NCBI GenBank assembly: GCA_033439765.1
Contig: JAULSN010000002.1
Location: 4,092,001 to 4,156,000 of the forward strand
Direction of reading: 5' to 3'
Length of the DNA stretch: 64,000 nt
From: Lasiosphaeria ovina
Lineage: Eukaryota; Ascomycota; Sordariomycetes; Sordariales; Lasiosphaeriaceae
The notes beneath the pieces are model-generated. The model saw only the letters and a program-made list of their open reading frames with translations, was not told where the DNA came from and ran no database searches. Position numbers and translations under genes: made by a program. Positions within the stretch are counted from its first letter, which is position 1. Every line of letters begins with the position of its first letter. Below are positions 35,367-45,681 of the stretch, piece by piece.

Positions 35367-37799
35367 GGCCCTGCACGCACACACGTCTCGATGAGCGGAA
35401 TGATACGGAGATGGTAGGTAGTCCAAGCGTCTCGTGAGTGAAGTTTAAGCCGACGATATCCTAATTATAATACACACAGTAGGTTTGGGAGGGGAGAGGA
35501 ACGAGTAGGGAAAAGAAAGGGAAAGTTGGTTGGGGGGGGGGGGGGTGAGCAAAATATATAGAGCGTCAGGCGTCTCACTCTCGAGTAGTCAGGAAGGAGT
35601 AAGCTGGGTGAGATTGGAAGACAAGTTATTACACTTGACGATCGTTGTAACCCGCGAGGGATGAAAGTGCGCCAATGTCAGACTGGCGGTTGAGGTTGAA
35701 AGGAAGTGCATTGCGAGCTGTTGTTGCATTGCGGTATGCGCCGGCCCACTCCGCCCTCCCCCGCACCATTATCGTGTTACTCTTCACTCACGCAATGGGA
35801 CTGGCTGGATTGGAGCATATGACATTTCTCTGGGCAATAGTAATCGCCTTGCTGGGTTTGTCAGAGTCCGGAGCCCGGATCAGATTAATTATTCCTCTGG
35901 TCTGAGTTGTCCTTTCGGTTCCTAGGAACTCGACCCGGGGACTTTATTTTCGAAATGCCCGAGACCGTGCCATCTATAGTACTTCCTTTACTAGCATGCT
36001 AAGATGCTGTCCCCAAAGGGTAACTAAGGATTCGTTTCAAACTAGCTAACCTCATGGCGGGTGTACTGTATTGAGGCCCGGAGTGCGAAGCAATTAACAA
36101 GAAACAATTTTGAAGTGGTAAAAGAACTGAAGTAAAGGGAATGTTTACCAAGTGACAGAACTTGGATGAGTTGCTAAGACACTCACTGCCTCTGTTTCAT
36201 TCGTGAATCATCAAAAGTTGTCGTGTCAGTAGCGAGGGATCCCAAACCTGAAGACGGCGTATCTGTAGGAAGTCAGAGGTTCCTTGTCTCGGGATAGTAA
36301 AGGGGGGGGGGGGCATGGTTGAACACGACAGGTTCTCGTAAAAGACGCGGCCACCATTGCCGACCTTTTGAATCATCGTCGTCTAGACCACTGAAGCCGG
36401 CGAGAAATACAACTAGCTAGGAAGGTGAGAGAAACATTGCGGCATCTCTGCGTTGAATTAAATAGAACCTAACAAAGCTGGTTTGCGATTATGGTGAAAT
36501 TGAACGGCTAAACGACGATACGGCAATCCAAAAACAATAAAAACTCTTTTGATTAGTAGTAGCATCGAAATCAACAAGTTTGATTTACGGTTGACTGGGA
36601 TTTTTTGAGAGTCCTAATCAGTTGATTCTCAGCCAACTTTCATATACCCTCGGGCTTTAGTTTGTCGTTTCCAAACGTATGTCGCTCAGGGGGAGGCCCC
36701 AAGCCGGGACCTCTCAGATCCCAGATGGCCGCATACTGACAGCGACAGGTCTGTACAGATGTGGCCAGGATCAAGTGATTTTAAAGGCTCGAGCGCTAGC
36801 TTTCTGGCCCCTATCGCGAAGAAAGTGCCGAGATATTGTGCCGACCTTTCATTCTCCTAGCTCAATCCGAGAGACCGCTGAGATAGCACGAGCACAAGTA
36901 ATTTTGAGCCGCTGCGGCGCAAGAACACGGACACGAAAAGTCTTTGAAAGTTGTAGCTGCTGGTCACGTACATACCTAACCGTAGATAGGGGGAGTCGCT
37001 ACCGATGCTTATGTGCGCTCGAAAATTACTCTATATACTGAAAAACATGAAAGGACATCCAAAGGGCTGAGCTATTAAATACTTTGTAAGATCTGCCCTG
37101 GGCATGGCGTTAAAAGGCATCAACTGTATCTTTATATTTGCGATTGTGGTTCTGACATCTGTGGGAGTCCCTCATTGAAGCAGACGAAATATAAGATACT
37201 CTCCAAAGTCTCCATGCTTGATTCCAACTATACTTATTCATCCCCCATTTCATTGCCTTACTCCTGGGAAGTTCCGCACCGTTCATCACTAATTAACTAG
37301 CCCGAGAAAGTCAGGTAGCCGAACAGGGACTTGTTATGAGCCAAGCAGCCATCACCAAGACAGCTAGCTTCGTCAAAAGGTGAGAGAGGTGAGAGGCAGC
37401 AACTCATCACCGAACGACATCATACGCCAAGGCACTCAAGTATGCATAATATGTATGCATGTATGTATGTATGTATGTATGTATGTATATATGTATAGAC
37501 CAGTCGTAGCAGTCGAACTGACATCCAATCCTAGACGCGGCAATGCTGGCGTGATATGATAGCACATATATACAAGCAAAATCCAAACCCGGTCCGTGCC
37601 ATGCCGTTCTAAGCAGGTTTGCTTTTGTGTTATCCGATCCTCTATCTACCACCGTGGACACGCTATGGGACAAAGAATAAACAAGAAGATACATCCGAAT
37701 GCAGGGCGGATCGCCCGTGCAGGGAGGATCACCGTCAAGCGGCAGATCGCTCATGCGGAACACTGTCATATAGCACATTGCCGTAAGCAGAACATCACG
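35367..37799. other. AT-leaning gene-free region
   Basis: No supported gene over 2.4 kb. The 36000-37300 part is clearly richer in A/T than the flanks, which might mean a decayed repeat, but I could not match it to any element in the window. G homopolymers occur at 35532-35545 and 36302-36313. Confidence 0.45.
37451..37496. repeat. (ATGT)n microsatellite
   Basis: About ten tetranucleotide units with a TATATA interruption near the right end, 300 bp downstream of the CRIB-protein stop. Confidence 0.9.
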
Positions 37800-39923
37800 T
37801 TAAATCCGATTGCCGCCCATGTAGAGCGAGGGGAAAAGGGCATATTGGTTGCTGAGACTCGAAGTTCTCGAGCGCTGACGCCTCGCAATGATTGACTCCT
37901 TGGACCTGTGAGTCGAGTGCTTGGACAGGGCCAGTCTGACCAGGTTCGAGTCGCTGCTGCTGGCGAGAGGCAGGTGTGCAATCTCGTCGTCGGACTCGGC
38001 AAGCGTGGGCATGGGAACTTGCCAGGAAGACTCGGACGACGGGAAACGATGGAGAGTTTCCGAGCTCTGCATACCAGTCTGGGAAGATGGTCGCGAAAGG
38101 TCAGAGACAGAAGCACGAGAGGGATAAGACGCATCGTGGTAGTCATAGGTGGCATCAGAAGCTTCGCGGTAGTCGGCCGGGATGAGGAGTGAAGGTGAGA
38201 GAGTGAAGCCATGAGACTCTCTGAAGCTGCCTTCGGACGAGGTGCGGGCAAGTTTGACAATAGGCAAGGAAAAGTTTGATGCCCTTGGGTTGGGCAGGAT
38301 TGGAGTGATGGCTTCGTGTGCCGTCGCCGAAAGCTGACTGACAGGGCTCAGATCTGGGACGTCAAAGCAACCCGGGCTGAGAGTGGCCGGCGAGACGCGG
38401 CGGGTTTCGTCAGGGAGGGGCGTCCCTGCCAGGGTATCGCAATCGCAATCGCGATTTAGGTCTAGCGAGGGACGTTCCCAGGCATAGTCGCAGTCGGCCT
38501 CGGCAGCGTGCTCGTAGCAGTAGTCGATGTCGTCCTCCCAGCTATCGTGAGATATCTGAGACGGATTGGAGTCGTTCAGGCCGGCCTTGAGAGCACGCTG
38601 GGCCGCAAACAGGTCGAGGCGGCCCAGAGTGTCGGAGGCTCCGCTAGACCTGCGCCGAGAGCCGTCGTCATGGCGCAGCGACAGGGCCCTCAGCACGGGA
38701 ACGGACTGGCTGGCGCGCAGCGACCTGTTGCTTACCACGCTGGCCCGAGACGGGCGCGACATGCCCGTTTCGTCCTCCTCAGGAACGTCGGGCAGCGGGG
38801 CGTCGGCTGGGAGGGGCCAGTTGAGGTCGTCGGATTTGGGGGCCGCGTCCTCGGGGATGGCATCCATGTCAAGGGGGGGGGTGTAGCTTTGGGCCGGGGG
38901 GGAGAGGGCCGGGGCATAGGGCTGGGGATGACGGAAGGGAGTGGTGGTGCTCTGGTCGAGCGAGGAAGCTAGCGAGTCCCGGCGGAGCGACATGCGGCTC
39001 GAGACGCGTGGCGGCGGAGTGGGAGGCGCAGCTCCAAATGATTGCTGGATGGGTGACCGGGGGGGGCGCGGGGGCGGCTTGTTCAACTGCTCGTGAGACC
39101 GCGTGTGCTTGAGGACACGGCGCGGGGCCGGAATCTCTTCGGGCAGGGGGAGTTCTTCGGACGAAAAGTCGGCAAAGTGAAGGGGGTCCTGGGGACGGGC
39201 CGAAGACAGGGCTGAGCGGCCGGCACGGTCCTTCTGACTATGGGCCATGTGCTGGAAGTTATACGGCTCGGATATCACGAGCTTGCGTTGGGCCGACTCG
39301 CTGTGGGTAGCGGCGCGGCGGCGGCTAAAGAAGGATGGGATGACCGAGTCCCTGACGGACAAAGACGTGGTGGGTAGAGGCGGCAGGTCCCGTGAGAGGT
39401 CGGCCGAGTTTAGTGACGTCTCTGACGAGCTCTGGGGGTTGCTCTCAGCTCTGTGCTTGGACCGACGGCTAAAGAGAGTCTTGCCAAAGATCTGAACACT
39501 CTCGGGACGCTCGCGCGGCTGCATGCTACTGGCTGTCGACCTCCCGGACGACTTCCTTGAGAGCGGCAGGCTCTCGGCTGGCGTGTCCCACGATGGCCTG
39601 TCGGCCGAGGCGAGAGAGCGCAGCGAAGACGAACCCGATGACGAGGTCTGGCTGTGGTGCCGGTCTCCGCCGGACGGGGCCCGCATGACCTGCTTGTTGA
39701 GGGCGCGGATGCTCTCTGGTGACGGCGGGCCGTCCATGGCGGGCTGCAGGAGACGGGCGATGGCCTCGTCGTGCCGGGCCATATCGGGCCCGGGCTCAGG
39801 GGCCACGGGCTGGACGGCCGCGGCCGGCTCGGTGCCAAAGAATTTGGGCTTTTTTTCGCTCCTCCGCCACGGACGTCTCTCGACCGAGTGCACGGGCATG
39901 TTGGAAACTGCCCAAATATTCAT
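37800..39923 (-). CDS. CRIB-motif (p21-Rho-binding) scaffold-like protein
   Basis: Single exon, 707 residues, starting at the ATG at 39923 (MNIWAVSNMPVHSVERRPWRRS). The upstream open frame begins with a TTG, not an ATG, so I did not use it. The clearest motif is VISEPYNFQHMAHSQKD at about 216-232, matching the CRIB consensus IS-x-P-x(2-4)-F-x-H-x-x-H that binds GTP-loaded Cdc42 or Rac. The rest is Ser/Pro/Arg-rich and probably disordered, with proline-rich SH3-type segments (KPPPRPPRSPIQQ, PPTPPPRVSSR) and an acidic block DSWEDDIDYCYEHAAEADCDYAWERPS near 490-516. There is no kinase domain, so it is not a PAK kinase; a Gic-like Cdc42 effector in polarity is plausible but unproven. Confidence 0.75.
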   Translation of the reverse strand: MNIWAVSNMPVHSVERRPWRRSEKKPKFFGTEPAAAVQPVAPEPGPDMARHDEAIARLLQPAMDGPPSPESIRALNKQVMRAPSGGDRHHSQTSSSGSSSLRSLASADRPSWDTPAESLPLSRKSSGRSTASSMQPRERPESVQIFGKTLFSRRSKHRAESNPQSSSETSLNSADLSRDLPPLPTTSLSVRDSVIPSFFSRRRAATHSESAQRKLVISEPYNFQHMAHSQKDRAGRSALSSARPQDPLHFADFSSEELPLPEEIPAPRRVLKHTRSHEQLNKPPPRPPRSPIQQSFGAAPPTPPPRVSSRMSLRRDSLASSLDQSTTTPFRHPQPYAPALSPPAQSYTPPLDMDAIPEDAAPKSDDLNWPLPADAPLPDVPEEDETGMSRPSRASVVSNRSLRASQSVPVLRALSLRHDDGSRRRSSGASDTLGRLDLFAAQRALKAGLNDSNPSQISHDSWEDDIDYCYEHAAEADCDYAWERPSLDLNRDCDCDTLAGTPLPDETRRVSPATLSPGCFDVPDLSPVSQLSATAHEAITPILPNPRASNFSLPIVKLARTSSEGSFRESHGFTLSPSLLIPADYREASDATYDYHDASYPSRASVSDLSRPSSQTGMQSSETLHRFPSSESSWQVPMPTLAESDDEIAHLPLASSSDSNLVRLALSKHSTHRSKESIIARRQRSRTSSLSNQYALFPSLYMGGNRI

Positions 39924-42900
39924 GGCGGCTGCTTTTGTCGTCGTCGTCGCTGACAATTTCTACTAGTAATTTCCAGGATGGCTATGCAGGCAAGCAGCCG
40001 GCCAGCACTGATAGAGAGTGTGCAGTGCCTCCTCTCCTTGGTTCGCCTTGTTTTCGGCCTGTCGTGTCGGGGTAGTGTCGGGTCGGGCCGCGGGTCGTAT
40101 ACGTCGTCGTGCCGTCGTGTATCGTAATGAGTGTATCGAGTCGTGAGTGCGTGTCGTGTGCGTCGTGGGCGTCAGGTCAGGCAGGTCAGTCAGGCCGTGG
40201 TTATAAACATTCAAACAACAAACAACAAAACCAAGCTTTTACATCCAGGCAGGTACTTGTGCCGTTGGCGTCGGCGGGACGCGTCGAATTGCAAAACAAT
40301 GCAATGCCAGCACTCAGTCGACAGCCAGCAAAACGCAATGGGTTGTTCCCAAAACCAGAACCAGCAAGTTTGTGGGGGGGGGGGAACGGGTTCCGGGGTC
40401 CCATATATTGCTCGCGAGAATCATTTCTCTCCCGGGGCCTTTGCAATGCGGAAACACGCGTGGGTCCATCCGCCCAATGGCGTGGGTGCCGTCCGACTCT
40501 CGTGCATCCTGGCTTGCTTTGGGGCGCAGGGGGTCCCAACGCTGAAGATTTTTAGTCGGGCCCGCACCCTAGTCTCCCTGACCGGGACCACCCCAGGGCA
40601 CCCAGTGATTGTCTGCCCTGTCGGTGGGCCGCTGTGGAGGTCTCTCGCCCACAACATCCACACCCGGTTACTTGGCGCCGTTAATACGTGCCGTTCGTTA
40701 CCAACAGTCCATAGAACGTTGGAAATGTTCGCAGGGCCAACGGTGAATAAAACGGTTGATTACGATACCAGACCTGACCTAGCCTGCACCAACCTCTGCC
40801 CTAACACAGTACCGCCTCTTCTGCCGTCCAAGGGCGGTTCTGCCCGTCGGATCATGGACGCAATCACACCGGCAATCGCAATCGCAACCTATCGGGCTTC
40901 ACCTCCCACCACCGTAGTTCCTTGCGCTGCTGGACTGTAACTGTAGATTGTCCAGAAATAACCCAAAATCGATATATGCTGCGCCAGCCCGGCAACCATT
41001 GGCTCTGCGCGTGCGGGAACAATGCCGGGGCAAATCTGGCGGGAGAATGCGAGGGTTGCAACGGGCGAGTCAATCCCAAAATCCAATGATTGTGCGTCCC
41101 GTCCGGCCTAGATGTCCGCGAGCCCAAGAACAACGCGAGAGGGGCACGTTGGGGTGCTGGTGGTGGTGGCCGGCCCTGGCCCCGGTCTGGTCCGCAGGGC
41201 AGAGAGGGCGGTCGGCAAAGGGCATTGGTTGCTTTTGCTGCTGGAGAGCGGCGAGGAGCAGGACCAAGACCGAAGCGAGAACCGGCGTATGTGCGTCAAA
41301 TTACTGCTGGGTGCTTCCAGCGCGGTTCCAGAAGTTGCTCCCCCCGCTGGCGTCCGTCCGTCAAGCTGGCTGGCAGCCTAACTAGCAGGACACGCTGGCA
41401 TTGGTAGGCAGGCAGGCTGGCGGTCATTTTAGTCTGGTACGTGTAACCTCGTACCGTTGTCGTCAGTCGCGCTCGAGAAGGAAGCTGTCCAATGTTGATG
41501 GATCGATGGCCCTGGATGTATTAGTATTATGGACGTGCGCACACTAGGTACGGAATACATGCCTGGCGAGAATCCTTGTGGGGCAGACAGAGTGCTAGCT
41601 ACGTTTATTACCTGCCTTGGGAATGGTGCAATATGTGCTTTCCAGGGTCGCGGGCAGAGAAGCTGCCTCTTCTCAATCGTGCCCAAATATGAGTCTGCTG
41701 AATCTAGTTCCATACGTGTAGTACGCAGTAAGTCACCTTCTCCGTTCGATCGAGGACGTGGTACGTACCTATCTACGGATACTTGGTCGAGCAGATTCGG
41801 GGGCCAGACACCAATCCGCAAGGTTAGCTCCATGCAAAGTGCATGTCTGGTCTCGGGAAACAATCCTAGCTGTTGGCGACGGGCCCTGCAAAGGATTATT
41901 GCGGTGGGAGCCATATCTTGTCGGCGTTGCGATAAGAGCCGACGTTGCAGGACTCTCTGTGATGTGAATGCGGAGCCTCGAACGGCGCCCTGAGCAACGC
42001 AGCGAGGTAAGACTGAGGGACTTGTTGCCCAAGATTCGCAGCTTGATTGGGTCGCTCAAAAGATGCAATGGCTGGGATAGGAAGATCGTCGCGGAAGCGG
42101 GGCCACAGGGTCCTGCTCCTTTACGTTTCTTTTCTTTTGGCGCTGAAGAACCTCCTTTCCCAGCAAGCTGGATGCTGGGACCACCGCCCGCATCGTGGCT
42201 GGGCTGGGAGCGGTCAGTCAGAGGTTGGTAGCTGGGGTTAAATATTCGCGGGTTGCGGAAGGAATAGTTGCCCGCTAAAAGGAAAAAAAAAGTCTCACTT
42301 CAGATTCAAAGCTTCCGTCGATTCCGCGAGTCGCAGACACTCTCTCGTCCAACTCTGGCCCGAGCTGTTGGAACTTCGGCCCCCCACGCGTTGCTTAGCT
42401 CTCTCGCTCAAAAGTCAGAGAGTTGGGAGCCATCCCAAGATCTGCCCAGACAAGCTTAGTTAGACCTAGGCCAGGTTCGGGTTCGCCAACACTCGTCACC
42501 ATGCCTCAGCACACCTCACAGGTTGCCTGCCCCCACCCGTCGACCACAGGCCCGGGCGAGGCTGCTGCTACCAACGCCAATCGGGCCCAGCCGTCCCAAT
42601 CCCACTCAGGAGTCAAGACAGACGACGCAAGAACCGCGGGGGTTTTGGATGAGGTGTGGGCCAAGATAAAGCACACAGAAAATATTCGAGCTTGAAGGGC
42701 ACTACGGCAGCTTGCCTGCACTCTGCAGCTTCTAGAAGTCTACTGAGTAGAGATAGCTCCAAGTACTGTGATGGGGACATTCTCGGGCTCTTGAAGGTGC
42801 TGCAGAGACCGCTTCGCCAAGTGAACCATCAATTTCGACAGCTTAGCTTCCTTGTTGGTCCCTCTGGAGTCTGGCTGGTGCAGAAACTCCGAACGGAGTA

Positions 42901-44665
42901 ACTTCTCTCTGGTTTGCTCTGTTGTGCAGTCGGCGCAGGGCTAGATTTCATCCAGGCTGGGCAGACAGATGGAAGCTGGCAAGCCTTCCATCCCCCGCCG
43001 TTTGATTGCAATGATGCAATCTCGTTCCATACACGGCAGGAGGGCCTTGCATTGACAGTGGCTGCGGAGGTCCAAATTGGCAGGCGTCGAGACAAAAACT
43101 TCCTTGGAATCCTCCGTATCAACTACGGAGGCACAAATATCTGATAATATCTGCACGGACTCTTCTCAGCCCCAAACGGCGGCTTCTTTTTTCCTTCGTG
43201 TGGGTGGGAACGGGAACCTGCCGTTTTGTGGCTGGCTAACCACCTCTGGACTGTACAGCCCATCACATCGCAAGGCTACCACAAACAAATTGAGATATGG
43301 GAGCTTTGACCAGAACCAAAAGCAAGGGATGCGGAGAAAGCCACTCCGTCCCTTGGCTGGTCCTCGATGCAACCGGCAGTTGGCAAGTACTTCTTTCTTC
43401 CCTTTTTTACCAGGTAGCCTCTGAATGAAAAGCGAAACCATGTGCCGCTCCGTCGGCGGGTTGATGATGATCGCTCAGCCCAGGGACAGACAAACAAGCT
43501 CAGACAGAGTGAGTGCAAGTTCACATACGCAGTAGGTATGGCCCGTCGAGGTCCCGTGGCCCCGTGGCCCCGTGACCCCGAGTCGGGCGCTTCCATCCGC
43601 GGCGTCCATCGTCCAACATAGGACCGAAGAGTCCGGATGTGGCGTAGCAGAGTCCCCCTTCACCATCTCTCTCGGAGCATTTTGTGTGCGGCGAGGCGGC
43701 GACCGACAGTGGCAATAGGCTGACGGTATCCGTCACGTCTCACAAATGTCGATGCCGTCGTAGTCATCCCATGTGGCAGGTGGCAGCCATGTAAGCCTCC
43801 ATGACAGAAACCGCTTCTCGAAGACGTTTCGACGACGACGACGACGACGACGAGGAGCTGTGCGGCTGCAGCCACCGACGTCGGCAGGAGGCACTGGCTG
43901 TGGAAAGGAGGCTGACTCTCCCCGCCCTACGGTCTTACACCGACTACATAGGTACTGCGCACTCCGTACTCTACTCTGCACACTTCGCACATGATCGGAA
44001 CAGAAAGGCGGCGGCTCGGTCTTGGTATGTAGCCCCCTGAGCAAGAGCTTTGGAGGTGAGGTGAGGTCTGACAGTCGTCGAGAGGCTGGCCCGCCAGATC
44101 GGCAAAAAGACGGTGGAGAGAGGTAGGTAAGAGGCAGGCTGAAACGGTGCCCACTCTTTTGGCTATTGGCCGATTACGACGCGCTGAGGTCAGGGACGGT
44201 GGCTCAGCAAACAACACACCGGCTCACCACCCAGATCCTCCCTGACCTGACCTGACGAGAGCGGCCTGCGATTTGGATGGATGGATGTTTACAAAGAATC
44301 TTGCAGATTCTAGGGATACAATCGACCTTGGCAGTCAGTCCATCTCGACCCGAGGTTCTGTGTCGCAGGTTCCCACGAAAGAGCACAGAGACTACTAGTA
44401 CCAGTCCGTCCTAGCACGTTCCCTACTCCCTTAGGTAAGGGACGTGATGTTTGCGCGTCGATCGGCAGGAATTGTTCTCTCTTTGGCAGGTGCGAAATGG
44501 ACGGAAGAGTGCAGTCTGGACTCCGCTGCGCCGCCATCTGTTCCTGACATCCATCCCACCGAGTTCCATTACCCCACAGGACACGCGTGAAGGGAGACTG
44601 GGGGTCGACACCATCCAGCTCGACAACCTAACTGAGGTAAGGGTAGATGCCACGTCTATCCATAC
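39924..44665. other. Gene-poor region
   Basis: The part next to 39923 is probably promoter of the CRIB-protein gene. ORFs of 80-270 codons occur (40131-40940 + being the largest), but none starts well, splices on, or resembles a family. One small ORF at 42501 is listed separately. No RNA gene seen. Confidence 0.4.
42501..42695 (+). CDS. Possible small protein, 64 residues
   Basis: The ATG sits in a strong fungal start context (CGTCACCATGCC) after a pyrimidine-rich leader. The product begins MPQHTSQVACPHPSTTGPGE and ends DEVWAKIKHTENIRA, with no TM segment and no recognised family. It could be a real small gene, a first exon, or chance. Confidence 0.3.
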   Translation: MPQHTSQVACPHPSTTGPGEAAATNANRAQPSQSHSGVKTDDARTAGVLDEVWAKIKHTENIRA

Positions 44666-44915
44666 TACACTCCAATCCCTGAATGTTTGTTGGCGTGGGT
44701 ACTTGGGCAGAATACATATTATAGCCTAGCAAACTGGTCAGGAAAAGCCTTATTAGGTGTTTGAAAGAAGAGAAGCGCCTCTAAAATTCCTAAATAGGGA
44801 TTCCAATAGCTTTTATTCCCGTCGGCGGAAAACCTAGAGGGCGAGCCGTAGTGGAATTGAGCCTTTTCAAATCGTGGAAAGTCCCCCGCTAACAAACATT
44901 CAGGATTGGAGTGTA
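44666..44915 (+). mobile_element. MITE-like element, copy C (best preserved)
   Basis: This 250-bp unit starts TACACTCCAATCCCTGAATG and ends CATTCAGGATTGGAGTGTA, giving inverted repeats of about 25 bp that differ by one C. Termini begin and end with TA, consistent with a TA target duplication as in the Tc1-mariner/pogo group. The inside has AATAGGGATTCCAATAGC and GGGCGAGCCGTAG shared with copies A and B. No ORF. Confidence 0.85.
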
Positions 44916-45286
44916 CAAACGTATCCGTACCTATATTAGGGGGGTTTCTTCATTGGGTTTCCGGCATGCCATGCTACACACTCGCTCTCGACGTGACGTG
45001 AGCTGCCCGCCTTCTGACGTGCGGTTGGAGAACCTCGGGACATGCTGCTATGGCTCGCGATCAGAGAGACGCTCGCCGCCCTCCGCTCGCCCCGCCGCAT
45101 CAAGCTCAGCGAGCTTCCTTCTCCGCGTCGGTCTCTGCAGGGGCGGCACAAGAGTCAAACCTGAGACAAGACATGCTGCGTGACTTGGCTGGCGCGGGTG
45201 ACCCAGAGTCGAGGGCCCAGAGTCGAGAGAGTCTGCCAATTCCCGTGCTAAACCCTCCTTTCTACCGAGTCGATACGCGCTCTCCT

Positions 45287-45318
<32 letters not shown>
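45287..45318. repeat. (GTCT)n microsatellite
   Basis: Seven to eight tetranucleotide units in intergenic sequence. Confidence 0.88.
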
Positions 45319-45413
45319 AAGGGGCTCTGGGGGCAAGCACATGCCGAATACCGGTTTGCACATGAATGAAGCTGTTGCTGTCCGTCCTGCAAACGGCTCA
45401 AGGGCTAGTATTG

Positions 45414-45437
45414 TAGCAGCAGCAGCAGCAGCAGCAG
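45414..45437. repeat. (AGC)n microsatellite
   Basis: Seven triplet units outside the STE3 coding region. Confidence 0.85.
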
Positions 45438-45681
45438 AGGGCAGTGTGATTGATTATTAATTGGTATGTATATACGGTACGGAGAAATAAGGGCCGTCTA
45501 CTCCCGAGAAGTGAAGCGAGTGCTGAGAGCGCAACAAACAAACGAACAAACACTCGGAAACAAACACACTGGAGCTGCCCAAGCTAGCTAACTAATGTAA
45601 CCCCTTACTTGGACTCGGAGAACAAAGGGAATGAGGAAAAAAAGAAAGAAAAAAAGGGAACTCGACGAGTTACGTCGTCGG

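Larger units (their letters stand above)
44916..45681. other. Intergenic sequence downstream of STE3
   Basis: No gene recognised. Contains (GTCT)n at 45287-45318 and (AGC)n at 45414-45437. The last ~70 bases are A-rich on the + strand, probably the STE3 3' UTR. Confidence 0.45.

Noticed and set aside
39924..39956. Upstream extension of the CRIB protein (SATTTTKAAA)
   Set aside because: The extension would begin at TTG; the first ATG is at 39923.
40131..40940. 269-codon ORF on the + strand
   Set aside because: No domain and irregular composition; overlapping frames are open for similar lengths, so it is probably chance.
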